Source: CAIYRG01 sp036273455 (lineage in GTDB: Bacteria; Pseudomonadota; Alphaproteobacteria; Micropepsales; Micropepsaceae). From it: a stretch of 64,000 nucleotides of DNA. Shown in pieces: positions 45,313-54,288 of the stretch. Made by a program: the position numbers and the translations under genes. The DNA lies in the NCBI GenBank assembly GCA_036273455.1, contig DASUHP010000133.1, positions 1 through 64,000 of the forward strand, read 5' to 3'. Every line of letters starts with the position of its first letter. The first letter of the stretch is position 1. The notes below the pieces were generated by a model that had not been told where the DNA came from, ran no database searches, and saw only the letters and a list, made by a program, of their open reading frames with translations.

Positions 45313-46536
45313 TCAAATCCGTGACATCACGAGTACGGAGTTAAGTCCGCCGAAAGCGAAAGAATTTGACAGCAGTGCGGCCTCGCCAAATTCGCGTGGT
45401 TCTTGCAGCGCGAGAGGAAGAGCGCAGGCGGGATCGGGACCAAGATAATTGCACACAGCCGGTGCAACGCTATCCTTCAGTGCTAATGCGCCGATCAGCA
45501 GTTCCATCGCGCCAGTCGCGCCGATCATGTGGCCATGGGAAGATTTCGTCGCAATCACGATGTGGCGATCGAGATCGGCGCCGAGGAGTGAAGTCAACGC
45601 CGCTGCCTCGCTTGAATCATTAAGCGGTGTTCCAGTGCCGTGCGTGCTGATCAACAGGCGTGCATCCGAAGGCAATCGGCTCTCCTTCAAAGCCTGGCTC
45701 ATCGCACGAACCGCGCCCTCGGCTTTCGGCTGGGTGAGATGAAATGCGTCAGAGGAATAGCCGCATCCGAGCACTTCGCCGTAAATCTGCGCATCACGCC
45801 GGCGAGCAGCATCATAGTCCTCGAGCACCAGAGTGGCTGCGCCTTCCGCAAGAGCCATGCCGGTGCGCCCGGCCGAAAATGGCCGGCAGGTGTCTTTGGC
45901 CAAAGCTCCCAGGCAGTTCCACGACAATACATGGCCAAATGTAAGGCTTGCTTCCGCTCCTCCCGCAATAACGGCTTTCGCCCGGCCGGACCGGATATAC
46001 CAGGCTGCTTCGGAGATCGCGTGGGCACTGGACGCGCAGGCGCTGGAGGCACACCATGCCGGTCCGGTGATGCCAAAACTCTGTGCAATCGCGCTGGCCG
46101 CGCCACTGCCCATGAACCGGGGAATCGACATCGGATGGACGCGTGTGGCGTGCTGTCCGTAAACCCGGAAATAAGAATCTTCCAGACTGATCAGACCGCC
46201 GGTCGAGCTTCCGAAAAGAATCGCAATATCTGACGGGTCATACTTCGCAGATTCGATTCCCGCATCTGCAATCGCCTCTGCGGTGCTGATAATCGCGAGT
46301 TTGCAAAACCGGTCGAGGCCCTTGAATGTCCTGTTCTCGACAAGATTCGCCGGCTCGCCGCAATCACCTTCGGCCACTGGTCCGAGCGGTGCTTCGATGG
46401 AAGATGAACCGTCCGGAACCGAAGCTTTGGTGCGGCGGATGCCGGAACGTCCCTCCAGAAGCGCCTTCCAGGTCGGGCCGACGCCGCGGCCGAGCGCGGA
46501 TACACAGCCGAGCCCGGTTATGACAACGCGGTTCAC
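45313..46536 (-). CDS. beta-ketoacyl-ACP synthase (KAS II/FabF family)
   Basis: A 407-residue condensing enzyme extending acyl-ACP with malonyl-ACP. The thiolase-fold opening is RVVITGLGCVSALGRG. The nucleophile is Cys167 in CASSACASSAHAI. The two catalytic histidines lie in STHGTGTPLNDSSEA and KSSHGHMIGATGAMELL. It is about normal length. The ACP gene lies 30 bases upstream and no other fatty-acid genes are adjacent, so it probably serves a special acyl chain (for example an envelope lipid) rather than bulk fatty acid synthesis. This is inference from context. Confidence 0.92.
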   Translation of the reverse strand: MNRVVITGLGCVSALGRGVGPTWKALLEGRSGIRRTKASVPDGSSSIEAPLGPVAEGDCGEPANLVENRTFKGLDRFCKLAIISTAEAIADAGIESAKYDPSDIAILFGSSTGGLISLEDSYFRVYGQHATRVHPMSIPRFMGSGAASAIAQSFGITGPAWCASSACASSAHAISEAAWYIRSGRAKAVIAGGAEASLTFGHVLSWNCLGALAKDTCRPFSAGRTGMALAEGAATLVLEDYDAARRRDAQIYGEVLGCGYSSDAFHLTQPKAEGAVRAMSQALKESRLPSDARLLISTHGTGTPLNDSSEAAALTSLLGADLDRHIVIATKSSHGHMIGATGAMELLIGALALKDSVAPAVCNYLGPDPACALPLALQEPREFGEAALLSNSFAFGGLNSVLVMSRI

Positions 46537-46566
46537 GCTCTCACCGTACTGATTGGAATGATGGGA

Positions 46567-46833
46567 TCACCCGGCCGCTCCGGCGGCGGCGGGACCCGGC
46601 GCCCCGTTCACCCTGGCGAATACGACCGAGGTGAATTCCTGCACGGTTTTGACCTTTTCGAAGTCCGCCGGCTCAAATTGCAGTTGGTATTTGTCCTCGA
46701 TGGCAAACAGGATGTTCAATACGTCGAGCGACGTGATCGATAAATCCTGCAATGTCGCATTCGGCGTCAGACGGGACGGATCAACCGCTGCCTCTTTCGC
46801 CATTATCCCAAGCACGGTTTCGGAATCGATCAC
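46567..46833 (-). CDS. acyl carrier protein
   Basis: 88 residues. The phosphopantetheine serine is Ser35 in LQDLSITSLDVLNILFAIED; the canonical G-x-DSL is changed to I-T-SL, so this is a divergent ACP. The four-helix pattern is intact up to residue 77, followed by an Ala/Gly/Pro tail. It forms a pair with the ketosynthase gene immediately downstream. It is probably not the housekeeping AcpP, which is usually more acidic and has the DSL motif. Confidence 0.88.
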   Translation of the reverse strand: MIDSETVLGIMAKEAAVDPSRLTPNATLQDLSITSLDVLNILFAIEDKYQLQFEPADFEKVKTVQEFTSVVFARVNGAPGPAAAGAAG

Positions 46834-46868
46834 GGATAGCCCTCTCAGCCGGTTTGATTTATCTAAGC

Positions 46869-46918
46869 CGAACCCGGGACTTATCGCAAGCTGACCCGTG
46901 CCGGCAACGAACCCGGGA
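46869..46918. repeat. direct repeat upstream of acp
   Basis: CGAACCCGGGA occurs at 46869-46879 and again at 46908-46918, 39 bases apart start to start. The core CCCGGG is itself palindromic. Both copies are in the 91-base gap between the carboxymuconolactone decarboxylase-family gene and acp, so they could be operator half-sites for the acp-ketosynthase pair. No known consensus is matched. Confidence 0.35.
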
Positions 46919-46924
46919 TGGTAA

Positions 46925-47245
46925 TCAGCTGCGTTTTTCGAATTCTTCCTTGATCACTCGCAGTGCCGACATCGCATTCGGCCAACCACAGTAAAAGGCC
47001 AGATGCGTGATCAATTCGATCATCTCGTCGCGGCTCACGCCATTGTCCAGGCCGCGCCGAACATGGAATGGCAACTGTTCCGTCCGGTTAAGAGCGATCA
47101 GTGCACTGATTGTCGCGAGGCTGCGGTCACGCTTTGCCAAACCGGGCCGCTCCCACACGTCGGCGAACAAAACGTCATCCGTGAGTTCGGCAAGTTTCGG
47201 TGCCAAATCTCCGTACATCTCCGTGACCGCAGAACGCTTTGCCAT
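46925..47245 (-). CDS. carboxymuconolactone decarboxylase (AhpD-like) family protein
   Basis: 106 residues from ATG 47245, chosen for GGAGG five bases before it; a longer frame to 47314 runs into the upstream terminator. The CMD signature is present (GLAKRDRSLATISALIALNRTEQLPFHVRRGLDNGVSRDEMIELITHLAFYCGWPNAM). The single Cys (YCGWP) means there is no CxxC redox pair as in AhpD, so it is closer to the true CMD or unknown-function branch. Substrate unknown. It precedes the acp-ketosynthase pair on the same strand. Confidence 0.85.
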   Translation of the reverse strand: MAKRSAVTEMYGDLAPKLAELTDDVLFADVWERPGLAKRDRSLATISALIALNRTEQLPFHVRRGLDNGVSRDEMIELITHLAFYCGWPNAMSALRVIKEEFEKRS

Positions 47246-47317
47246 TGCTACCTCCGGCTTGGACTGGCCATAAGAAAAGCCCGTTCGGCTTCGATCGCGC
47301 AACTGCTGCGACATGAA

Positions 47318-47345
47318 AAAGGCCGGGTGTTGCCACCCGGCCTTT
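47318..47345. terminator. intrinsic terminator after ctpA
   Basis: AAAGGCCGGGTG (47318-47329) pairs with CACCCGGCCTTT (47334-47345) over four bases, a perfect 12-base stem. Read on the minus strand it is followed by TTTTTC, so it ends transcripts from ctpA and insulates the carboxymuconolactone decarboxylase-family gene. Confidence 0.9.
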
Positions 47346-47364
47346 CCAACTCTTCGCAGATCAG

Positions 47365-48687
47365 TCAGTGCGACGCGTCTGCGGTCTGTTCGCGCGGCAA
47401 ACCCGCTGACGTCAACGTGCCGTCCAGCTTTTCCAGCGCGTAATCCAGCTGGAAATCGCCGTATTTCTTGCCTTCTTCGGGGCGAAGCGCGACCAGGTTG
47501 GTATTGCGGTGCACACCTTCCGCATCAAGATGGCCGGCAAGCGTTGCCTCGCTGCGCATTCCTTCCTTCTCAGCGTCGGCCTGTTCTTTTGCAGTCATGT
47601 TCGAAACCGCGAGGTCGGGCGTAATTCCCACCGCCTGAATCGACCGTCCCGACGGAGTGTAGTAGCGCGCCGTGGTCAAGCGCAGGGCACCGCCATCTCG
47701 TCCGCCCAACGGGATGATGGTTTGAACCGAGCCCTTCCCGAACGACTGGTCCCCAATAATCGTGACGCGGTGATTGTCCTGGAGCGCTCCGGAAACGATT
47801 TCCGCGGCCGACGCTGTTCCGCCGTTGATCAGCACTTCGAGCGGTTTGCCGCCGGTGAGATCACCGTTGCCCTTGACGTCGAAGCGCTCATTATCTTCCG
47901 GATTGCGACCGCGGGTGGAAACAACAACCCCACCGTTCAGGAAATCGCTTGAAACTTTGATCGCCTGGTCGAGCAGACCACCCGGATTGTTCCTCAGGTC
48001 AAGGACATAGCCGCGGACATTAGGACCGAGTTTGGCCTGGATGTTCGCAATTGCCTTTCTAATTCCGGCATCCGTGTTCTCGCTGAAGGAGGCAATCCGG
48101 ATGTAACCGATATCGCCTTTCACTTCCGACTTGACGCTCTGGACGGGAATGATTTCCCGCACCATGGTCAGATTGAATGGCTGCTTCTCACCGGCGCGAA
48201 GAACGGTCAGCGTAACCTTCGAGCGGGCTGGGCCGCGCATCTTTTCGACGGCATCGTTCAATGGCACGCCCGTGATGCTCACGCCGTCAATGGCGGAAAT
48301 GAAATCTCCGGTTTTAATCCCCGCATGAGCGGCCGGAGTATCGTCCATGGCGGTGACGACTTTCAGCTGGCCGTTCTCATCGGTGATTTCGAGCCCGACG
48401 CCGCCGAACTGTCCGGTGGTCTGGATTTCCATGTCGGCCATTTCCTTGGGATCCATATAGGCCGAGTGCGGGTCGAGAGCCGTGACCATGCCATTGATTG
48501 CGGCGTTGACGAGTTCGGTATCGGTCACCGGGCGCACGTATTCGGCGCGCACGCGGGCAAACGCCTCGCGGATAAGCTCGAGCCCGCGAGACCCCGTCGA
48601 ATCGGCGGCCTGTGCAGCGGGAAACAGCGCCAATGCGCTAACGAAACCAGCCGTGATGCCCAACCCGGCGGAAATGTAGTGTCTCAT
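47365..48687 (-). CDS. ctpA: C-terminal processing peptidase (S41 family)
   Basis: 440 residues. A signal peptide ends near AAQAA. A PDZ domain (about 80-170) begins GVGLEITDENGQLKVV. The S41 protease domain has SFGKGSVQTIIPLGG with the catalytic Ser and TTARYYTPSGRSIQ carrying the conserved Tyr/Ser region. It is a periplasmic serine protease with a Lys general base that trims the C-termini of envelope proteins. A 262-base gap upstream (48688-48949) shows nothing but a possible promoter region. A strong terminator follows. Confidence 0.93.
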   Translation of the reverse strand: MRHYISAGLGITAGFVSALALFPAAQAADSTGSRGLELIREAFARVRAEYVRPVTDTELVNAAINGMVTALDPHSAYMDPKEMADMEIQTTGQFGGVGLEITDENGQLKVVTAMDDTPAAHAGIKTGDFISAIDGVSITGVPLNDAVEKMRGPARSKVTLTVLRAGEKQPFNLTMVREIIPVQSVKSEVKGDIGYIRIASFSENTDAGIRKAIANIQAKLGPNVRGYVLDLRNNPGGLLDQAIKVSSDFLNGGVVVSTRGRNPEDNERFDVKGNGDLTGGKPLEVLINGGTASAAEIVSGALQDNHRVTIIGDQSFGKGSVQTIIPLGGRDGGALRLTTARYYTPSGRSIQAVGITPDLAVSNMTAKEQADAEKEGMRSEATLAGHLDAEGVHRNTNLVALRPEEGKKYGDFQLDYALEKLDGTLTSAGLPREQTADASH

Positions 48688-48949
48688 GCTCTATCCTTGC
48701 CTTTCCCGTTGAAATCAGCTGCCGGAGATCAAACAATAAAGTTTCGGCCGTCGCAGAAGCCCGTCGCCGAGTCCTCCGCACAACAAGATCGCAAATTTGG
48801 AAGCCGATGCGCTCTCGCAGCTATCGTCAGGATGATACGTGGAAGCTTTTGAAGATCAACGCAAAACGCAAGTTTTGGCAGATCGATCCGTACACAAATG
48901 CGCGACTCTGTCCGGCAAAGCTGCTCTCGCTTTCCGAAAATTTCAAAAA

Positions 48950-50029
48950 TCAGGTGACGCGATGATATTGCGGCGGAAGCACTGCACGGAAATCGGGCCG
49001 ACCCAGGACTCTTGCTGCATGGAAGGGCCAATGCGGATCATCCAGCATGGCGCGGGCCAACAATACCAAATCAGTTTGTTCGTCGCGAATGATGCTTTCC
49101 GCCTGCTGCGGCTCGCTGATCTGCCAGCTTACGGCTGCGGCAATACCCACCTCGCGCTTCAGTCGCTCGGCAATCGGCACCATAAAAGCCGGGCCGTAGG
49201 GCACGCTCGACACATCCGGAGAATTACCGCCAAGGCTGGGATCGATGATGTCCAGCCCCAGTGATTTGAGCCGCCGCACGAGTTCAAGGGACTCCCCGAT
49301 CGGGTGACCGTGGGGGTGGAAGTCTGTGATGCCCAAACGGACGGACAGCACCAGTCGCTCGGGCCAAACCGCGCGCACCGCGGCAAAGGTTTCGAGTATG
49401 AACCGCGCGCGGCCCTCAAAGCTGCCGCCATATTCATCGTCGCGGTGATTGGCGATCGGCGAAAGAAAGCTTTGCCCGAGATAGCCATGGGCAAAGTGCA
49501 ATTCCAGCCATTCAAAGCCGGCTTCCATTGCACGCCGCGCCGCCGAGGCGAAGTCTACCTGCACCCGCGCAATATCGGCTTTCGTCATTGCAGAGGGCAC
49601 ACGCGTGAGTGCCGCCCCAAACGATACAGCCGACGGCCCGATCGGCTGCCACGCTTGCGGGTCGCTCTCCGCCAGATTGCCGTGCCCGCGCCAGGGCGCA
49701 TAGGCGGACGCCTTGCGCCCTGCATGGGCAAGCTGAATCCCCGGCACTGCGCCCTGGGCTTTGACGAATTCTGCGATGCGGCCGAATTTCTCGGCGTGTG
49801 CGTCGGACCATAAACCGGTGCACCCCGGGGTGATTCGTCCTTCCGGCGAGACTGCCGTGGCCTCGGCAATCACCAGCGCAGCGCCCCCTATCGCGCGGGC
49901 ACCCAAATGCACCAGATGCCAATCTGTCGGCAGCCCGTCATGCGCCGAATACTGGCACATCGGCGAGACACAAATACGATTGCGCAGGGTAACGTCACGC
50001 AGGGTGAACGGCGAGAACAGTGATGGCAT
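48950..50029 (-). CDS. NADH:flavin oxidoreductase, old yellow enzyme family (YqjM type)
   Basis: A 359-residue FMN-dependent TIM-barrel ene-reductase. Family segments are LFSPFTLRDVTLRNRICVSPMCQYSA, GLWSDAHAEKFGRI, QLAHAGRKASAYAPW, and the pair HFAHGYLGQSFLSPIANHRDDEYGGSFEGRARF. Cys in SPMCQYSA and the QLAHAGRKA segment are characteristic of the thermophilic-like (YqjM/NamA) branch. It reduces activated C=C bonds in unknown substrates. It stands alone on the minus strand upstream of ctpA. Confidence 0.92.
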   Translation of the reverse strand: MPSLFSPFTLRDVTLRNRICVSPMCQYSAHDGLPTDWHLVHLGARAIGGAALVIAEATAVSPEGRITPGCTGLWSDAHAEKFGRIAEFVKAQGAVPGIQLAHAGRKASAYAPWRGHGNLAESDPQAWQPIGPSAVSFGAALTRVPSAMTKADIARVQVDFASAARRAMEAGFEWLELHFAHGYLGQSFLSPIANHRDDEYGGSFEGRARFILETFAAVRAVWPERLVLSVRLGITDFHPHGHPIGESLELVRRLKSLGLDIIDPSLGGNSPDVSSVPYGPAFMVPIAERLKREVGIAAAVSWQISEPQQAESIIRDEQTDLVLLARAMLDDPHWPFHAARVLGRPDFRAVLPPQYHRVT

Positions 50030-50111
50030 GGCTGGACCGAAGGGTGCGAAAGACTCTTATGGGAATTCGCCCCCCGGCTGGCAACCCTCTTCCACGCAGT
50101 GAGTATCAACG

Positions 50112-50384
50112 GTGATTCGGCTCCGCGCCACTTTTGTGCCGTTGCTAGCCGCCACATCTGTTTCCGCTTGTCTCAGTGTTGATGCGCGGCAGATCAGGCC
50201 CGGCGTGTACTTGATCGGCACACCTGCGAGCGAATTCATCAACACGGAGGAACGCGCGCGTATGATTTTGAACCTGCGCGCGCAGGAGCTCTGCTCCGGA
50301 GGATTCACGCGCTTCCGCGAAGACCGGGTCAGCGACACGAGAGGAATCGAAATCATGGCCTGGCAGATCGCATGCAGGAGGTGA
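50112..50384 (+). CDS. small lipoprotein
   Basis: 90 residues with a lipobox (VSAC, Cys20) after a short hydrophobic signal, so the mature form would be a lipid-anchored protein of about 71 residues. IRPGVYLIGTPASEF is followed by ERARMILNLRAQELCSGGFTRFRE, a pattern seen in small envelope lipoproteins of unknown function. A second Cys near the C-terminus (IACRR) could form a disulfide with the one in the middle. It is divergent from the oxidoreductase gene and 85 bases upstream of pyrE. Confidence 0.7.
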   Translation: MIRLRATFVPLLAATSVSACLSVDARQIRPGVYLIGTPASEFINTEERARMILNLRAQELCSGGFTRFREDRVSDTRGIEIMAWQIACRR

Positions 50385-50469
50385 AAGCCTGTGCAAAACA
50401 GGCATGCGTCGAGACGAACATGAATAAATCATGTATGCGGATCGGACCGATCTCTGCGAGAGAAGAACC

Positions 50470-51036
50470 ATGAATGCCCAACCATCCCCAAGCATGACAA
50501 AAAGCGAGCAGCGCCTGCTGGAAATCATACGTCAGAAGTCATTCCTGCGCGGGCAGTTTAAACTCGCCTCGGGCGCGATGAGCGACTACTACCTCGACAT
50601 GAAACCGACGAGCTTCGACCCCGAAGGCGCATCGCTTATTGCCGAGGTTGTTTGCGGAATGCTCGCCGGCGACAAGGATGTCGATGCGATCGGCGGCCTC
50701 GAACTCGGAGCGGTGCCGATTGTCGCAGCGGTTTGCGCGAGAAGCTGGCCAGATCAGCCGGTCTCGGCGTTTGTCGTTCGCAAGGAAGCGAAGGATCACG
50801 GCACCGCGCGCAAGATCGATGGCAATTTCAAGCCGAATTCCACGGTCGTGCTGATCGAGGATGTGACCACCAAAGGCGGGTCAGTGATGCAGGCCGTTCG
50901 CGCAGTGCGGACACAGGGCGCCAGGATCAAACGGATCATCACCATCGTCGACCGGCTGGAGGGGGCGCGAGATAGCCTGAAGGCAGAGGGCCTCGAACTC
51001 GCTCCGATCTTCACCACGAAACATCTGATGGGCTGA
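50470..51036 (+). CDS. pyrE: orotate phosphoribosyltransferase
   Basis: 188 residues from ATG 50470, which has GAGAGAAGAA upstream; the frame is open to 50431. It joins orotate to PRPP, giving OMP in pyrimidine synthesis. The PRPP-binding motif is VVLIEDVTTKGGSV. The substrate loop is VRKEAKDHGT with its catalytic Lys, and FKLASGAMSDYYLDMKP is the family's N-terminal motif. It ends three bases before the convergent RND gene. Confidence 0.94.
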   Translation: MNAQPSPSMTKSEQRLLEIIRQKSFLRGQFKLASGAMSDYYLDMKPTSFDPEGASLIAEVVCGMLAGDKDVDAIGGLELGAVPIVAAVCARSWPDQPVSAFVVRKEAKDHGTARKIDGNFKPNSTVVLIEDVTTKGGSVMQAVRAVRTQGARIKRIITIVDRLEGARDSLKAEGLELAPIFTTKHLMG

Positions 51037-51039
51037 GCT

Positions 51040-54000
51040 TTACTCCGCCGATGCCGGGACGTTGCGGGTAAGCAGGCGTGCGGTCCAGTTGCTTGCGACG
51101 TCAAGATACCCGTAAATCACTGGCGTAATGTAAAGCGTCAGCGCCTGCGACAGCACGAGACCGCCGACCACCGCTAGACCGAGTGGCTGTCGTCCGGCGC
51201 CGCCCTGGCCCAGACCGAACGCAATCGGCAGACTGCCCATCAAAGCCGCCAGTGTCGTCATCATAATTGGACGGAAGCGGATTACCGCGGCTTCGGTGAT
51301 CGCGGTGCGGGCATCGGCTCCATGCTCACGCTCCCGCGCGAGCGCGAAGTCGATCATCATGATCGCGTTTTTCTTCACAATGCCGACCAGCATGATCATG
51401 CCGACAAAGGCATAGAGCGTCAGCGGCGAGCCAAACACGTACAGCGTGAACAGCGCCCCAACCGCGGCAGATGGCAATCCCGAAAGAATCGTGAGCGGAT
51501 GGATGAAACTTTCGTACAGGATTCCAAGCACGATATAGACGACGAGTATGGCGCCCAGCAGCAGATAACCCATTCCCTGCATGGAATCCTGAAAGGCGCG
51601 CGCCGTACCCTGAAATTCCCCCTGCACGCCGGCAGGCAGTCCGATCTGACTTTTGACCTGATCAATTTTGTCGAGCGCATCGCTCAGGGCGACTCCCGGT
51701 GGAAGACTGAACGAGATCGTCACCGCCGGCAATTCGCCGAAATGATTGACCGCAAGCGGCGACGTGCCATTCGACAGCTTTGCCACCGCGCCAAATGGCA
51801 CCAGCGCCGAGGTTGCTGCAGCCCCGAACGGAAGCAGGCTGCTGTTGGAACCGGAGCCGGTGAGGTAAAGCCGCTGCAGTGCGTCGGCATCCTCCTGATA
51901 TTGCGGCAATAGTTCGAGAATGACATGGATCTGATCGGAGTTCGTATTGATCAGGGATATCTGCTGACCACCGAACGATGCTCCGAGGGCTGTCTCGATC
52001 TCCTGCATCGATACTCCCAGGGCCGAAGCCCGATCGCGATCGACGTCGACATGCAATGATGGCGTCGTCAGATCGAGATCGCTGCTGACGTCGAGCAACC
52101 CAGGCACTTTTGACAGCGCGTCGTGAAACCGGGTTGAGGCGGCGTAGAGCTCTTTCGCATCGGTGTCCGTCAGCGTGTACTGATACTGGGCCTTGCTGAT
52201 CAAACCGCCAATGGTCAGGATCGGCCGGTTCTGCAGATAGATATTGATGCCGGGGATTCCTGCGAATTTGCGCCGAAGTTCGGCCATAACGCCGTCGATT
52301 GACAGCCTTTGCGCGCGCGGCTTCAGCGCAATCCGGAATGTGCCCTGATTCACTCCGCTGCGCGCGCCGCCCGAACCCACCGCGGTCATCGCGCCCGAGA
52401 CATTTGGATCGGACCACAATATCTGCGCCGCCTGCATCTGATGACGCATCATTTCCGCGAAGGAAATGCCGTTGGCTCCCTCAGTATTTGCGGTCAATTG
52501 CCCAATGTCGTCGCTTGGCAGGAAATCCTCTGGCAGCGCCCGGAACAATACGACCGTCGCCACAATGCTGGCGGCAAACAGGCCCAGAATGGCCGCCTTG
52601 TGGTTTAGCGACCAGCGCAGCGAGCGCTCATACCCGTCGCGCAGGTGGTTGAACCCGGACTCGGTCAAACGGTAGAACGCTCCGCGGCGTTTTTTGGCCT
52701 CTTCGCCCGCGTCTGTCAGCATCCGGCTGCATAGCATTGGAGTGAGCGTGATCGACACGAGGCCGGATACGACAATTGCGATCACGATTGTAACGGCGAA
52801 CTCATGCAGCAGCCGTCCGACGATTCCCCCCATGAACAGAACCGGAATGAAAACCGCCGCGAGCGAAACCGTCATCGACAGGATTGTGAACGCGATCTCG
52901 CGGGAGCCCTTCAACGACGCGTAATAGGGATTCTCTCCCGCCTCGACGTGACGCATGATGTTTTCCAGCATCACGATGGCATCGTCGACGACGAAACCAA
53001 CGCACAGCGTCAGCGCCATGAGCGAAAGATTGTCGAGGTTGTATCCGAATGCGGCCATTCCGGCGAAGGTGCCCGCGATGGTCACCGGAAGCGCAATCGA
53101 TGGGATGAAGGTCGCCGCAGCAGTGCGGAGAAACAGGAAAATGACGCCGACGACCAGGATAGTCGCGACCAGCAGCGTCGTCTGCACATCGTGAATCGCA
53201 GCGCGAATCGAATCGCTGCGATCAAGCGTGAGTTCGACATCGATGGACTGCGGCAACTGTGCGCGGATGCGGGGCATCGCCGCCTTGATCCTGTCGATCA
53301 ATGCGATGGTGTTGACGCCAGGCTGCCGATTGACACCGAGAATGACACCGAGCCTGCCATTGTAGAGTCCGGCAAGGCGCGGATTGTCGACTCCGTCGAT
53401 CACCCTGGCGACGTCGGAAAACCGAACGGGCGCGCCGTTGCGATAGGTGATGATCTGGCGCTGGTAGTCACTGGCTTTGATAAGTTGCCCCTGAGCCTGA
53501 ATCACGGCCGATCGCGAGCGCCCATCCAGCTGCCCGGTCGCCAGATCCACGTTGGACGTTCGGACGGCATTTGCGACCTGATCGATTCCGATTCCGCGAA
53601 CCGCAAGCGCAAAGGGATCGACCTGGATCCTCACCGCCGGGTGCGCCTGGCCGAAAATGTCGACATCGGCCACCCCGTCGATGGTGGAAAGCGCACGCAC
53701 GATCACCGTCTCCGCATATTCATCAAGCGCCGCGAGCGGCAAGGTCTGCGAAGTGACCGTGATCTGCAGAACGCTGCTTTCGGCGGGATTGACTTTCCGG
53801 ACTGCAGGCGGTGTCGGAAGATTGGTTGGCAGTGTCCTGCCAGCCTCTGAGATCGCGCCCTGAACGTCCTGCTGCGCCGCATCGATGCTGCGGTCGAGAC
53901 GAAATTGCAGGGTGATTTGCGTGCTGCCCAGAACATTGATGGAGCTCATGGAATCGAGCCCGGGGATCAATGAAAATTGCGCCTCAAGCGGGGTCGCCAC

Positions 54001-54186
54001 CGCGGCGGCCATGGTTTCAGGGTCTGCTCCGGGCAGCCCAGCCGAGACAACCAGACTGGGAAAATCGATCGAAGGCAGTTCCGCCGCAGGCAGCTCCCGG
54101 TAACCGAAAACGCCGGCAATCAACACCGCCAGTGTGACCAGAATCGTCATCACCGGCCGCTTGATGAAGATTTCCGAAACGTTCAT
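51040..54186 (-). CDS. RND efflux transporter (HAE1, MdtB/MdtC-like)
   Basis: 1048 residues from ATG 54186 (AGGAA upstream); the longer frame to 54222 adds a non-family stretch. Twelve membrane helices and two large periplasmic loops are recognisable. The N-terminus SEIFIKRPVMTILVTLAVLI is followed by the proton-relay helix GFVVDDAIVMLENIMRHVEAG and the C-terminal MIMLVGIVKKNAIMMIDFAL. It would expel drugs or lipophilic compounds driven by protons. No periplasmic adaptor (MFP) or outer-membrane factor gene is adjacent, so the partners must be elsewhere. Confidence 0.93.
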   Translation of the reverse strand: MNVSEIFIKRPVMTILVTLAVLIAGVFGYRELPAAELPSIDFPSLVVSAGLPGADPETMAAAVATPLEAQFSLIPGLDSMSSINVLGSTQITLQFRLDRSIDAAQQDVQGAISEAGRTLPTNLPTPPAVRKVNPAESSVLQITVTSQTLPLAALDEYAETVIVRALSTIDGVADVDIFGQAHPAVRIQVDPFALAVRGIGIDQVANAVRTSNVDLATGQLDGRSRSAVIQAQGQLIKASDYQRQIITYRNGAPVRFSDVARVIDGVDNPRLAGLYNGRLGVILGVNRQPGVNTIALIDRIKAAMPRIRAQLPQSIDVELTLDRSDSIRAAIHDVQTTLLVATILVVGVIFLFLRTAAATFIPSIALPVTIAGTFAGMAAFGYNLDNLSLMALTLCVGFVVDDAIVMLENIMRHVEAGENPYYASLKGSREIAFTILSMTVSLAAVFIPVLFMGGIVGRLLHEFAVTIVIAIVVSGLVSITLTPMLCSRMLTDAGEEAKKRRGAFYRLTESGFNHLRDGYERSLRWSLNHKAAILGLFAASIVATVVLFRALPEDFLPSDDIGQLTANTEGANGISFAEMMRHQMQAAQILWSDPNVSGAMTAVGSGGARSGVNQGTFRIALKPRAQRLSIDGVMAELRRKFAGIPGINIYLQNRPILTIGGLISKAQYQYTLTDTDAKELYAASTRFHDALSKVPGLLDVSSDLDLTTPSLHVDVDRDRASALGVSMQEIETALGASFGGQQISLINTNSDQIHVILELLPQYQEDADALQRLYLTGSGSNSSLLPFGAAATSALVPFGAVAKLSNGTSPLAVNHFGELPAVTISFSLPPGVALSDALDKIDQVKSQIGLPAGVQGEFQGTARAFQDSMQGMGYLLLGAILVVYIVLGILYESFIHPLTILSGLPSAAVGALFTLYVFGSPLTLYAFVGMIMLVGIVKKNAIMMIDFALAREREHGADARTAITEAAVIRFRPIMMTTLAALMGSLPIAFGLGQGGAGRQPLGLAVVGGLVLSQALTLYITPVIYGYLDVASNWTARLLTRNVPASAE

Positions 54187-54288
54187 TTCCTGCTGCCCAG
54201 CCGCACGCCCCACCTCCGCCACGGCGGGTTCGGATCACCACGACGCCTCAGGCGATATTCGGGGCTGCTCTCCCCGAGGGCCACGAAA

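Noticed and set aside
52804..53850. 348-codon open frame on the plus strand inside the RND gene
   Set aside because: Very Arg/Asp/His-rich mirror of a well-conserved RND gene; typical shadow frame in GC-rich DNA.
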